DNA of 64,000 nt from Achromobacter seleniivolatilans (lineage in GTDB: Bacteria; Pseudomonadota; Gammaproteobacteria; Burkholderiales; Burkholderiaceae_B): contig NZ_CP132976.1 of NCBI RefSeq assembly GCF_030864005.1, forward strand, positions 124,001 to 188,000, in the 5' to 3' direction. A program made the position numbers and the translations under genes. The first letter of the stretch is position 1, and each line of letters opens with the position of its first letter. The notes below the pieces were generated by a model. The model saw only the letters and a list, made by a program, of their open reading frames with translations. It had not been told where the DNA came from and did no database searches. Shown piece after piece: positions 8,971-17,404 of the stretch.

Positions 8971-11900
8971 ATGGCCACCGCCTTCCGCAGCATCTGGAGG
9001 CCAGCGCTAGGCGCTTCGGTCGCAACGCAAGAAAACCGCTCGGCACGGGGTAACTGTGACGAGACAGGCGATTCAAGGGCGCAGTTGAATATCGCGCCCG
9101 GCCGATCGCTCCGCCGGCTGGCGCCCAGCTGCTTTGCGTTGGCAACCGCTTTGTCGGCACCGCTGGCAACGAGCGTTGCGCATGCCGATAGTTATCTAAT
9201 CGGCGCAGGCGGCACTGGCGCCGCGGCCGCCAATCCAGGCGGCAACGGCGTGGGTGGTGACGGTGGTGGCGGCGGCATTGGTGGCGGCGGCGCCGGTGGT
9301 ACCTGGCCCCACGGCGGTGGCGCGGGGGGCGGCGTGGAAGTGGGCGGATCAGTGGATGCCGCAGGCTATGGCGCAAGCAACGCGGGGCCGGACGGCGGCT
9401 TGGGCGGTTACGTGGGCGGCAGCAGCGCTGGCGGAGGAGCCGGGGTTGGCGGCGGTGGCGGCGGCGGCCCGCACGCACTGGGCACTGACGCAGGCGGCGG
9501 CGGCGCTGGACTGGGTGGCGGGGGCGGCGCGTCGCCGGGTGGTATTGCCGGCGCTGACGGAGGGGTGCTTCGGGACATTTTCGGTGGAACCATTTCCGCG
9601 ATAGCACCGAGCCAGGGGGCTCCGGTCGCCTCCGGCGCGTCGACAGGCTCCCCTCGCACCTTCGATTATGCCGGCGTGGGTGGCGGTGGCGGCGGTGCGT
9701 CGGATGGCGCTGCGGGCGGAAATGGTGGCGCGGGCAGCTTGGGTTTCAGCACCGCACGCATAACCGTCAACCGATCAATGCTGATCGGCGGCGGCGGCGG
9801 GGGCGGGTCATTCAACTACGCCGGTGGGCGTGGGGGCGATGGCTTTGTTAATTTGACCTTTGGCGCTGAACTGGCAGTGGCTGAGCATTTATTGATTGGC
9901 GGCTCCAATGGCGGCGGCGGTCAGGCCATGATGACAGGCGGCCGAGGCGGTGCGGGTACGCTTTCGGTGTCCGATGCCAGGGTCCTTATCGGCGATGGCG
10001 GTCGATTGCGGCTTGGCGGCGGTCAGGCGGGAGGAGGGTCGGGGAATTTATTGCTTGGCCCGGGCACGTTGCAATTTGGCGCTGGCGCAACCTTCGTCAT
10101 CAACGACAACGGCGTTTTGCGATTCGGCGGCATGCGAGGATCGAACGTCCGGGCCGGTAGCATCTCGGGTCTGACCACTTTGCAAAACGACGGCAGCATC
10201 GAGTTCAACCAACTTGGCACAGCGGTGCTGAATGCAGGGGTAACGGGCATCGGCAGCGTTATCACTTCAAGCGGCGCCACCTATCTGACGGGCGAGAACA
10301 CTTACACGGGCGGCACCACTGTCGCCGCCGGCTCGACCCTGAATATCGGCGCGAACGGCACTTCGGGCAGCTTGACGGGCGCCGTCGTGGTGAATGGCGC
10401 TCTCGTCTTCAGCCGTAGCGATGCGAGCGCCTTTGGCGGTTCCCTCGACGGGGGCGGACAAGTTGAAAAAGCCGGGGCGGGCACGCTCACCATCAATGGA
10501 TCGCACCTGTTCACTGGGAATATTCTGGCCAGCGGTGGCACCCTGAACTTTGAAGGCTCGGCGCCGAATGCCAACTTCGTGGTGGACAGTGGCGCTGTTC
10601 TTGGCGGCACGGGGCGGCTTGGCACGGTCAATATCGCATCGGGCGGCGAGCATGCACCGGGCAATCCCCTGGGCACACAAACTGTCTCCGGCGCCTACAA
10701 GAACAGCGGTACGCTGCGCATCACTGCCACCCCTGCCGCCAACGCCAGTCTGACGGCGATGAGCACGGTCGAGCTCGACAACACGACACTTGCGCTGGCG
10801 CTCAGCCCAAACGATGCGGCGTCATGGGCGCCGTCCGCCACGCCAGTGGTGATCGTGGACAAGCAAAGCGCGGGCGCCATCACGGGCGGTGTCGGGCGCA
10901 TCGTCAATCCACTGCTGTTTCTCGATGCCGACGTCAGCACCACGGGCGGGGATGGCAATGACCTGACGATTCGCCTGATACCTAAAATAACCGTTGATCC
11001 CGGCACGGGTATGGATCCAGGAACAGGTGCGGAACCCGGGACCAACCCGGAGCCAGGAGCCAACCCTGAACCCGGCCGCCCCAACTTCGCCGCTTACGCC
11101 GGTACCGCCAACCAGCGTGCCGTCGCGAATGCCGCCCAGCGTCTGCCCCAGTCCAGCGAAGTCTGGCGCGCGCTTGCGCTCTCTACCGACGCGGGCGACT
11201 ACAGGCAAGCGCTGGACGCCTTGTCGGGCGACATGCACGCCAGCGTCAACTCGGCCCTATTGAGCACTGGTCCCGCCGCTATGCGGCGCGGCCTGGACAG
11301 CGTGCGCGGCAATCTGTCGGCCGCCATGCTGCCAGGCGCGGCCACCGCGTCGGCGGGTGCAAGCGATGCACCTCCTGCTGCCGGCGTTTTGCCACGGACG
11401 GCTGCCCAACCCATTTGGGTACAGGTTGAGGGCGACTGGCGTCGGCTGAACAGCGATGGCAATGGGCCCGCTCTCACGCAACAGACCACCACGCTCGCCC
11501 TGGGCGGCGACATGGAGGTCGGCCGGGGCTGGCGGCTGGGTACTGCCTTCGGTTACGCCGACAGCAAGCTCAAGGCGGACAGCAGAGCGGCAACCTCTGA
11601 CACGCAAAGCTATACCGCGGCGCTGTACGGCGGCAAGGCGTTTGAATTGGGCGCTGGTGCGCTCAATGTGCTGGGCGGCACCGCGTACTCATGGCACGAC
11701 ATCGATACGCGGCGCCAGATCGGCTACGGCAGCCTGGCGCAGAACCTTACGGCGGATTACAGCGCCTCGACGACCCAGCTGTTCGCCGAAGTAGGTTATG
11801 CCTTGCCGGTGACGCCAAACATCACAATCGAACCGTTTGCCGGGCTGTCGTGGAACAACTTGCGCACGCGAGGCTTCTCGGAATCAGGCGGATCTGCAGC

Positions 11901-12234
11901 ACTCTCGGCCAAGCGTCAAAGCCAGACGTTGACCTCTACGCTCGCGGGGCTGCGGGCACGGTGGCTGGTGCCGGACTCGGCCATTGCCCTGCGCGGCCTG
12001 CTGGGCTGGCGGCACGCATACGGCAACGTTCAACCAGGCACTTCGCTCGCTTTCGACAATGGCAATAGCTTCTCGGTAGCCGGCACACCGATCGCGCGCG
12101 ACGCGGCACGCGTGGAATTCGGCGCCGACCTGGTAGCCATTCGAGACCTCACCATCGGCGTAAGTTATGCGGGCGAGTTTGGTGGTGGCAATCGCCAGCA
12201 CTCGGGTATGTTGGATATGCGGTGGCGGTACTGA
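8971..12234 (+). CDS. Autotransporter with Gly-rich passenger
   Basis: A 1087-residue type Va autotransporter. It has a long N-terminal region and signal with predicted cleavage after VAHA near residue 72. A strikingly glycine-rich stretch follows (about 78-330, many GGGGGG and GGxG runs), then two or more passenger-associated beta repeats (GENTYTGGTTVAAGSTL and KAGAGTLTINGS). A Pro/Gly/Glu repeat linker lies near residue 675-700 (DPGTG and EPGAN units) and a C-terminal beta-barrel of about 270 residues ends in the typical aromatic WRY. It has no protease triad, so an adhesin or surface-structure role is likely. Start chosen at the ATG at 8971; no strong Shine-Dalgarno. Confidence 0.92.
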   Translation: MATAFRSIWRPALGASVATQENRSARGNCDETGDSRAQLNIAPGRSLRRLAPSCFALATALSAPLATSVAHADSYLIGAGGTGAAAANPGGNGVGGDGGGGGIGGGGAGGTWPHGGGAGGGVEVGGSVDAAGYGASNAGPDGGLGGYVGGSSAGGGAGVGGGGGGGPHALGTDAGGGGAGLGGGGGASPGGIAGADGGVLRDIFGGTISAIAPSQGAPVASGASTGSPRTFDYAGVGGGGGGASDGAAGGNGGAGSLGFSTARITVNRSMLIGGGGGGGSFNYAGGRGGDGFVNLTFGAELAVAEHLLIGGSNGGGGQAMMTGGRGGAGTLSVSDARVLIGDGGRLRLGGGQAGGGSGNLLLGPGTLQFGAGATFVINDNGVLRFGGMRGSNVRAGSISGLTTLQNDGSIEFNQLGTAVLNAGVTGIGSVITSSGATYLTGENTYTGGTTVAAGSTLNIGANGTSGSLTGAVVVNGALVFSRSDASAFGGSLDGGGQVEKAGAGTLTINGSHLFTGNILASGGTLNFEGSAPNANFVVDSGAVLGGTGRLGTVNIASGGEHAPGNPLGTQTVSGAYKNSGTLRITATPAANASLTAMSTVELDNTTLALALSPNDAASWAPSATPVVIVDKQSAGAITGGVGRIVNPLLFLDADVSTTGGDGNDLTIRLIPKITVDPGTGMDPGTGAEPGTNPEPGANPEPGRPNFAAYAGTANQRAVANAAQRLPQSSEVWRALALSTDAGDYRQALDALSGDMHASVNSALLSTGPAAMRRGLDSVRGNLSAAMLPGAATASAGASDAPPAAGVLPRTAAQPIWVQVEGDWRRLNSDGNGPALTQQTTTLALGGDMEVGRGWRLGTAFGYADSKLKADSRAATSDTQSYTAALYGGKAFELGAGALNVLGGTAYSWHDIDTRRQIGYGSLAQNLTADYSASTTQLFAEVGYALPVTPNITIEPFAGLSWNNLRTRGFSESGGSAALSAKRQSQTLTSTLAGLRARWLVPDSAIALRGLLGWRHAYGNVQPGTSLAFDNGNSFSVAGTPIARDAARVEFGADLVAIRDLTIGVSYAGEFGGGNRQHSGMLDMRWRY

Positions 12235-12320
12235 ACATCTGGTTTTTCCGCGGCCGAAATTGCAAACCGCGCACGGATGTGGAAAGCTAAAGATCTTCGG
12301 CCCTGAGCTGGAGGTGGGTC

Positions 12321-12584
12321 ATGGACACCCTTCGCCATTTCTCTGCTTTTCCGAGTTCCGCGTTTCTCCTATTCGTGCTGTGCATATCTGGCGGGGCAGT
12401 AGTGCTGATCGCCATATTTAGGGGACACGGCTGGCTTGCAACGGTTCTTTTTGCCGCCATCATCGGCACGCTGGCGCTTCTGATGATGCCGAGCGCAGCT
12501 CATGGATATGAGCGAACGGGCCAAATGGCGTGGCTATGCGTCCCGGGAATTATTGGATGCCGCGAGCCTGATTGGCTTGGTTAA
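12321..12584 (+). CDS. Small two-helix membrane protein
   Basis: An 87-residue protein with two hydrophobic segments (FLLFVLCISGGAVVLIAIF and VLFAAIIGTLALLMMP) and a short polar tail. A strong Shine-Dalgarno (GGAGGT) lies six bases before the ATG, which is the main reason to accept it over shadows in this region. It begins 86 bases after the autotransporter stop, possibly co-transcribed. No family is recognised. Confidence 0.6.
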   Translation: MDTLRHFSAFPSSAFLLFVLCISGGAVVLIAIFRGHGWLATVLFAAIIGTLALLMMPSAAHGYERTGQMAWLCVPGIIGCREPDWLG

Positions 12585-12936
12585 GTCGATGTTTGGCATT
12601 GACCGAACCTGGCTGCAAAGCCGCGAGCGTACTTGGTGTGCCGGGTAGCGTCGCCACTCTATGCGGGGTGGCGCGTGAGGTGACCTGTTGCGCTCGTCCC
12701 TGCAAAGCCGTTGAATGAGAAATGACGGACAGGTTCCGTCTGCTCGTCTCGCAGCGTCGATACGCAGCTTTTGGCAGCAGCCAAAGACAGCGTTTCCAGT
12801 GAGCGGCAAGTGGTGTTGGTACTTAAAACGGCCGGCGCTGCGGATAACTCGGCTGATTCGCAATATGCGCCAGGGTTCTCGCGGCCAGTGGCATTGCTAG
12901 AGAACCAAGGCATGCCGACGTTCTTGCGCGCCAGCA
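12585..12936. other. Gene-poor stretch with one weak reading frame
   Basis: No convincing gene. One plus-strand frame from about 12727 to a stop at 12998 has fairly protein-like content (KDSVSSERQVVLVLKTAGA, then FSRPVALLENQG) but only a TTG start, no Shine-Dalgarno, and it overlaps the 3' end of the next gene. It may be a decayed gene end. Confidence 0.3.
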
Positions 12937-13401
12937 TCAGCGTTGCGGCGGATCATCCTTGCAAGGGAAGGCCTCCCGTGCTGCCTGGCGCACAGTGACC
13001 GTCGACGTATCTTTAGCGTCGTATGTTTTGGCAATGAACTTCTCGGCAACCGCGGCTGCTAGCTGGCCTACGGTCGTGTCTGCCGGGGCGCATCGCATGG
13101 AGGCCGCTCTGGCCATGGCCTGCTCAAAAAGCGGGTCGAGCGTGTTGGCGGTCCTTGATGCGAGGGATTGCAGGTAATTAGCGGCCGAGAATTCGCCGTA
13201 GATGTAGCCCAGGATGTATGCCTCACATCGCGCGTAGGCAAGAACAAGGCTGGGGTCCGACGCTGTTTTTGCAGTCATGGACAAGCCCTTGGCGCACTCT
13301 TGCTGTAGAACGGTCGCCCTGAGTAACAGACCTTTCGCGCCGTCGGCATTGGCGCTGTGCACGGCAAAGATGCACAAGAACCCAATAAACAGTTTCCGCA
13401 T
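12937..13401 (-). CDS. Secreted Rap1a/Tai-family-like protein
   Basis: A 154-residue protein with a cleavable signal (MRKLFIGFLCIFAVHSANA). The mature part has three or four spaced cysteines (QQECAKG, YARCEAYILGYIYG, SMRCAP, FPCKDD), which fit the disulfide-bonded helical Rap1a/Tai fold known from T6SS amidase immunity proteins and from many orphan periplasmic proteins. No effector gene is next to it. The start was placed at 13401 because the signal peptide begins there. It immediately flanks the left end of the tailocin locus. Assignment from the C...C..GY..G pattern is inference. Confidence 0.65.
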   Translation of the reverse strand: MRKLFIGFLCIFAVHSANADGAKGLLLRATVLQQECAKGLSMTAKTASDPSLVLAYARCEAYILGYIYGEFSAANYLQSLASRTANTLDPLFEQAMARAASMRCAPADTTVGQLAAAVAEKFIAKTYDAKDTSTVTVRQAAREAFPCKDDPPQR

Positions 13402-13555
13402 GTCCAGCTCCAGGCCATTACCAGGAGAGGAGAGCATAGCGGCGGCACGCTCTTTACGGCCGCAGCTCATCCAACAAGCGCAGTCCGGCCATGCTCTGTG
13501 ATGACAGCGTTTTGTTATGAGGTAAACCGGTCAGACACATCCGCGCATGCTGGAT

Positions 13556-14620
13556 CTACAACAAGCGCGCATCCACCCCATTGCGCAGGTCATACGGCGA
13601 CCACAGAATCCGCCCGACGATACGCACTTCGCATCCGTCTTCCTTTTCCAGCGGGAACACCTTGTATGCAGGATTCAGCGACTTTGCCAGCCAGGCGCCG
13701 TCGCGCTCTCGTGTGATGCACTTCACGATCATCTTGCCGCCATGGTTGATGGCGTAGACGGTTCTGGGATCAATCTGGCTGGCGTCGGTGATGGGGTCTT
13801 CAAAGAACAGCATCGGGCCGCGATTGCGGATCACGGGTTCCATGCTGTCGCCAACGGCATACACAATTTTCATGCGTTCGATCGGCAGCTTGAACGATTC
13901 CAGGAATGAACGGCGCAAAAGGATTTCGCCGATTTCGGTCTCGTGGTAGTTCTCGATGCCGAGCTTGCCGGCGGCCAAGCGCACATCCAATTCTGGAATG
14001 GGCATGAACTCCTGGTCGTTGGCCGAATAACCCGCGTCGGCAACATGCCCGACATTGGTGACCTGGCTGATGCGCAGCGACTGAGCTTGTTCTGCTTGCC
14101 GCGTTGTCGTGCCGTCCGGTTCCCACGGGCCTGCTGATAGCGGCGCCATGGGAAATTCGTCGGCGGCAGTGTCCATATTTACGATGGCGCCGCGCTTGGA
14201 TTGAAGCGCCTTGGCCGAACCCTTTGCCTTCACGCCCATTTGGCCCAGTGCCAACAGCAGGGCGCCTTCCAGCCGCTTGAGCTGATCGTCGGCAAGCCCT
14301 CTGATCAACGATGCTGACACTGACGGAAACGGCCACGCCGATTCGGCGGCTGTTGCTGCGACTGGCGTGGCCGCGGAAAGCGAGGCTGCCTTTTGCGTCT
14401 CGGCCGCCAAACGCGGACTGATAGCAGCCAACGGGCATCCAAAGCCTTCCGCATACGCCATTGCGGCCTCGATCCCGATAGGGCGGCGGCCGGTGATGTG
14501 CTGATAAATCATTGCCTGTCCGCCCTTCACGTGGTGATCGCGAGCGAATGCCGCGCGGTTCACGCCTTCAAAGCGTGCGCGCAGGGCGGCGGCTTCCTCT
14601 TCGATAGTCCACATTTTCAT
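13556..14620 (-). CDS. LexA/CI-like repressor, XRE HTH with S24 self-cleavage domain
   Basis: A 354-residue repressor of the tailocin. The N-terminus is an XRE-type helix-turn-helix (RAAFARDHHVKGGQAMIYQHITGRR). The C-terminal half is a peptidase S24 domain with the catalytic serine in GDSMEP (Ser259) and the lysine in MIVKCI (Lys300). A candidate Ala-Gly cleavage bond lies in RLAAGKLG. Repressors of this type self-cleave on RecA filaments, so the locus should be DNA-damage-inducible. It is divergent from the Cro-like gene across three operators. The long, Ala-rich linker (about 85-175) is larger than usual. Confidence 0.92.
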   Translation of the reverse strand: MKMWTIEEEAAALRARFEGVNRAAFARDHHVKGGQAMIYQHITGRRPIGIEAAMAYAEGFGCPLAAISPRLAAETQKAASLSAATPVAATAAESAWPFPSVSASLIRGLADDQLKRLEGALLLALGQMGVKAKGSAKALQSKRGAIVNMDTAADEFPMAPLSAGPWEPDGTTTRQAEQAQSLRISQVTNVGHVADAGYSANDQEFMPIPELDVRLAAGKLGIENYHETEIGEILLRRSFLESFKLPIERMKIVYAVGDSMEPVIRNRGPMLFFEDPITDASQIDPRTVYAINHGGKMIVKCITRERDGAWLAKSLNPAYKVFPLEKEDGCEVRIVGRILWSPYDLRNGVDARLL

Positions 14621-14621
14621 A

Positions 14622-14684
14622 TAGCAATGCTATGCAAATAAAACTATAGCATGGCTTGCGTATAAGCTGTAGCATCGCTATAGT
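14622..14684. promoter_or_regulatory. Switch region: three operators and the early promoter pR
   Basis: Three copies of an 11-bp dyad are seen: TAGCAATGCTA (14622-14632), TAGCATGGCTT (14647-14657) and TAGCATCGCTA (14670-14680), with centres 25 and 23 bases apart. A rightward promoter fits TTGCGT (14656-14661), 17 bases, TATAGT (14679-14684), and overlaps operators 2 and 3. A leftward -10 TATAGT (reverse of 14643-14648) lies between operators 1 and 2. This matches a CI/Cro-type switch. Confidence 0.75.
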
Positions 14685-14691
14685 TTTGTTA

Positions 14692-14931
14692 ATGAATCTA
14701 CACGATTACTTCGACCGGGATGAAGCGCTAACCGCTGCGGCGCTAGCCCGGCGCGTGGGGGTTTCCCCAGCGCTTGTCTACCAATGGCGTACGGGCCGCA
14801 GGCCCGTTCCGGTCCAGCACTGCGTGCCTATCGAGCACGCCACCAGCGGCGCGGTTACCCGGCGCGACCTGCGTCCCGCCGATTGCAATCGAATCTGGCC
14901 CGAGCTGGCCGAAGGGGCGAAAGCGGAATGA
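14692..14931 (+). CDS. Cro/YdaS-like transcriptional regulator
   Basis: A 79-residue DNA-binding protein with a helix-turn-helix (AAALARRVGVSPALVYQWRTGRRPVP) and the following EHATSGAVTRRDLRP segment common to Cro/YdaS-type phage regulators. It is the first gene rightward from the repressor and its stop overlaps the next start (ATGA). There is no Shine-Dalgarno before ATG 14692, and the predicted transcription start falls at or one base before that ATG, so the message may be leaderless. An in-frame ATG at 14656 is rejected because it lies inside the promoter. Confidence 0.85.
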   Translation: MNLHDYFDRDEALTAAALARRVGVSPALVYQWRTGRRPVPVQHCVPIEHATSGAVTRRDLRPADCNRIWPELAEGAKAE

Positions 14932-15737
14932 ATTATTACCCGCATCACATCGGCGATTTCAATAGCGCCACGCGGCATCTCACGCGCATCGAACGCAGCG
15001 TGTACCGCGATTTGATCGAACTGTATTACGACACCGAGGCGCCCTTGGCCCTTGATATCGACAAGCTGTGCCGCTTGCTGATTGCCCGCTCGGAAGAAGA
15101 GCAAGCCGCGGTTTCGCAGGTGCTGAACGAGTTTTTCGTTCAAGCCACGCAGGGCTGGACGCACGCCCGTTGCGACGCCGAAATCGCCAGATACCACGGC
15201 AACAAAGAAGCGAAGTCTGCGGCTGGCAAAGCCAGTGCGGCCAAGCGTGCGCAGAAAGCGCTACGGCCTGGCGCTATCTCAGCGGACGGGCAACAGCCGT
15301 TGAACGGGTGTGCAACTAACCAGGAACCAGAACCAGGAACCAAGAGCCAGGAAGAGGCTTCAAGCACCGCTCGTAAACGAGCCGCCTGCGTCGATGTTGC
15401 GTTGATCGATCTGCCCGACTGGCTGGACCGTGAAGACTGGGTCTGCTGGATTGCGGATCGCAAGGCCCGCAAAAAACCCGTCACTGAAGAGGCTGCACGG
15501 CGCCAGTTGCAGCAGCTTGCTGGATACCTTGCCGAAGGGTTCCCTGCGCGCGCCGTCATCGCCAACAGCATTGCCAGCGGTTATCAGGGCTTGTTCCCGC
15601 CAAGGGCAGCAGGGCGGGCGGCGCCGTCCAGCCGGACCCGGCAGCGTGCGGAGTGGTCATCGGAACTGCGTGACGTGTTGGCCGAAGGGCGGCCGATGCG
15701 TGAAATCGACATGGGGGTGATTGATGCCAGCCATTAA
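14928..15737 (+). CDS. DUF1376 (YdaU-type) phage replication-associated protein
   Basis: A 269-residue protein whose first 90 residues are the DUF1376 domain (NYYPHHIGDFNSATRHLTRI, then RSVYRDLIELYYDTEAPL), found in phage replication initiation proteins. An Ala/Lys-rich linker and a C-terminal region with LIDLPDWLDREDWVCWIADRK follow. It is coupled to the Cro gene by ATGA overlap and to the next gene by a 14-base overlap. Its retention in a locus without head genes is unusual. Confidence 0.8.
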   Translation: MNYYPHHIGDFNSATRHLTRIERSVYRDLIELYYDTEAPLALDIDKLCRLLIARSEEEQAAVSQVLNEFFVQATQGWTHARCDAEIARYHGNKEAKSAAGKASAAKRAQKALRPGAISADGQQPLNGCATNQEPEPGTKSQEEASSTARKRAACVDVALIDLPDWLDREDWVCWIADRKARKKPVTEEAARRQLQQLAGYLAEGFPARAVIANSIASGYQGLFPPRAAGRAAPSSRTRQRAEWSSELRDVLAEGRPMREIDMGVIDASH

Positions 15738-16440
15738 TGCTGCGGCAGGGCTGGGAGCGCTGGTCGTCAACGAGATGCACTTGCTCTATGGCGCCAAGTT
15801 CGCCCAGCAATGGGAGGGCCTGACGCCGCGCGAATTGAAGGATTCGTGGAATCAAAAACTGGCGGGCTTGGATGAATCTCAGGTGCGTCGTGGCCTGCAT
15901 GCCTGCCTGGCTCGTGAATGGCCGCCAACACTGCCGGAGTTCCTGAAACTGTGCTGCCCGTGGCTCACGCCTGAAGTGGCCTATCACGAAGCTGTGCGCG
16001 GAATGTCCGCCAGGCGGCGCGGTGAGATCGGTGTGTGGTCGCACCCCGCGGTGTATTGGGCGGCAGTGGGCGTCAGCACGGTAGACCTCTTGAACAGCAA
16101 CTACGGGTCGATCAAAAACCGGTGGGAAAGAACGCTGGCCGAAGAACTCAGCAAAAACACTTGGCCAGATATTCCGCAACCGCGTGCGTCTCTGCCGGCG
16201 CCGGGCCAGACCTTGGCATCTCCGGCGCAGGTCGAAGCCGCGCTGCAAAAGATGAATGCAGCAAAGTTATTGGATCGCGATGGGCCGCCTCACCGGCGAT
16301 GGATTGCCAAGTGGGAGGCGCGCATTGCGCAAGGCGGGCATCCCACGCAAGCCATCGCACAGATGCTGACACACGCCCAATGTGAATTTGATGCAGCGGC
16401 ACAGATAGCGGCCGTGATCCGGCCTATGGAGGGCAGGTAA
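15724..16440 (+). CDS. Replication protein P-like (helicase-loader-type)
   Basis: A 238-residue protein resembling the phage lambda P/replication P group. An N-terminal segment reads MHLLYGAKFAQQWEGLTPRE, followed by REWPPTLPEFLKLCCP (a conserved aromatic/proline motif of these proteins) and a helical C-terminus. Lambda-type P proteins recruit the host helicase to a phage origin. The ATG at 15724 is preferred to the TTG at 15721. It overlaps the end of the DUF1376 gene, and the next gene starts on its last stop base (TAATG). Confidence 0.7.
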   Translation: MPAINAAAGLGALVVNEMHLLYGAKFAQQWEGLTPRELKDSWNQKLAGLDESQVRRGLHACLAREWPPTLPEFLKLCCPWLTPEVAYHEAVRGMSARRRGEIGVWSHPAVYWAAVGVSTVDLLNSNYGSIKNRWERTLAEELSKNTWPDIPQPRASLPAPGQTLASPAQVEAALQKMNAAKLLDRDGPPHRRWIAKWEARIAQGGHPTQAIAQMLTHAQCEFDAAAQIAAVIRPMEGR

Positions 16441-16652
16441 TGGAACAACGACGAGTAACCCTGTGCCGCTGGGAAATGGGCGATCCGATGAAGGTGCTGA
16501 TGAGCCGGCAACAAGCGGCCATCAATCGCTCATGCGCGGGCTGCGCGAACGCGCGTGCGGTGCAGACGCCTTTTGGAGATACGGTCCAGCGTTGTTTGAA
16601 GGGCAAGCCCTACGGGAACAAATGCAACAAGTATGAGGTGTCGAATGGATGA
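16440..16652 (+). CDS. Small Cys-rich phage-type protein
   Basis: A 70-residue protein with CAGC, RCLKG and KCNKY cysteines that could bind zinc, embedded in a basic context. It starts on the last base of the previous stop (TAATG) and overlaps the next gene by eight bases, so it is firmly within the early operon. Similar small cysteine proteins are common beside replication and NinB/RusA-type genes, but the function is unknown. Confidence 0.65.
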   Translation: MEQRRVTLCRWEMGDPMKVLMSRQQAAINRSCAGCANARAVQTPFGDTVQRCLKGKPYGNKCNKYEVSNG

Positions 16653-17037
16653 AGGTTTGCCGCGTTGGGTGGAAGACGAAATACGCAATTGGGCGCGGTC
16701 GCAATGGGAAGGCGATTGGCCGGGCCCGCGCCGAATGGCGCAAGACGAGCCGGATGTATGTGTGTTCCCGCCGCTGCCTGGTCACGAGGACGAGGACGAA
16801 CCCATCCGGATTCCAGTGAATCACGTGCGCGCGAGCAGAGTGGATGGCTTGTACCAGGCGTTGCCGCTGCTTGAACGGCGCGTGGTGCAGGCGGAATACA
16901 CACGCCGCGCAGATTACGGCGACCTGCCAGCGCATCTGCGCCAGGACAAGGCATGTCGCGTCATCGGCATCACATTGCCTTACTACAAGGTGGCGCTAGG
17001 CAGTTTCAAGCAACAGGTCTGGAGGGTTTTCAAATGA
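16645..17037 (+). CDS. Q-like late activator / sigma-like HTH protein
   Basis: A 130-residue protein with an acidic N-terminal half and a C-terminal sigma-70-region-4-like helix-turn-helix (LYQALPLLERRVVQAEYTRR, then DKACRVIGITLPYYKVALGS). Position at the end of the early operon, before a strong terminator and the late structural genes, is where phages encode Q-type antiterminators or late activators. The role is inferred from fold and context. The ATG at 16645 was chosen over an upstream one that overlaps more of the previous gene. Confidence 0.65.
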   Translation: MDEGLPRWVEDEIRNWARSQWEGDWPGPRRMAQDEPDVCVFPPLPGHEDEDEPIRIPVNHVRASRVDGLYQALPLLERRVVQAEYTRRADYGDLPAHLRQDKACRVIGITLPYYKVALGSFKQQVWRVFK

Positions 17038-17315
17038 AGTATGCGCACGAGGTCATTGATCTGCTGGCAGCCTACCCGGGGCGCGAATTCAAAATGCGCG
17101 AAATCTTGCGGCACGTCAGCCGCGGCATTCCGCTGGCGCCCGCGTCGCACGAAGCAATGCGCCGCGGTGCGCGCCGGGTGTTGGATCATTTGCTGGACGC
17201 GGGGCACGTTCATCGTTGCGGCGGCAACACCAAGTCGGTGACTTATGCGTGGTCCGAATTGGGACATGCACTTGCCGAAAATCGTGCACATTTGGGACCG
17301 GATTTGAGACAATAA
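17034..17315 (+). CDS. Winged-helix-like hypothetical protein
   Basis: A 93-residue basic protein with a helical pattern like a small winged helix (EVIDLLAAYPGREFKMREIL, then GARRVLDHLLDAGHVHRCGG). Its ATG overlaps the upstream TGA. It is the last gene before the terminator, and could act with the preceding Q-like protein or as an independent regulator. Confidence 0.6.
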   Translation: MKYAHEVIDLLAAYPGREFKMREILRHVSRGIPLAPASHEAMRRGARRVLDHLLDAGHVHRCGGNTKSVTYAWSELGHALAENRAHLGPDLRQ

Positions 17316-17346
17316 CGGCGGGCCATTGCGCCCACACGAAATGCAG

Positions 17347-17382
17347 CCCGCCAACCGAAAAGGTTCGCGGGTTTTGTTTTTT
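17347..17382 (+). terminator. Intrinsic terminator before the late operon
   Basis: The stem CCCGC-C-AACC / GGTT-C-GCGGG encloses a GAAAA loop (17347-17371), and a T-rich run follows (GTTTTGTTTTTT). It lies between the last early gene and the neck gene, where a Q-type protein would need to allow read-through. Confidence 0.8.
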
Positions 17383-17404
17383 CCGGGGCCGTAGTGGCCT
17401 ATAG

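Noticed and set aside
9200..10100. Repeated GGC-rich units in the autotransporter as a possible CRISPR or tandem repeat array
   Set aside because: They are imperfect coding repeats of a Gly-rich passenger with no spacer structure.
13402..13555. Search for attachment-site repeats flanking the tailocin (left end against 32734-32872)
   Set aside because: Only short matches such as AGCGTTT were found by eye, no longer than chance; no att site or integrase-end gene is supported.
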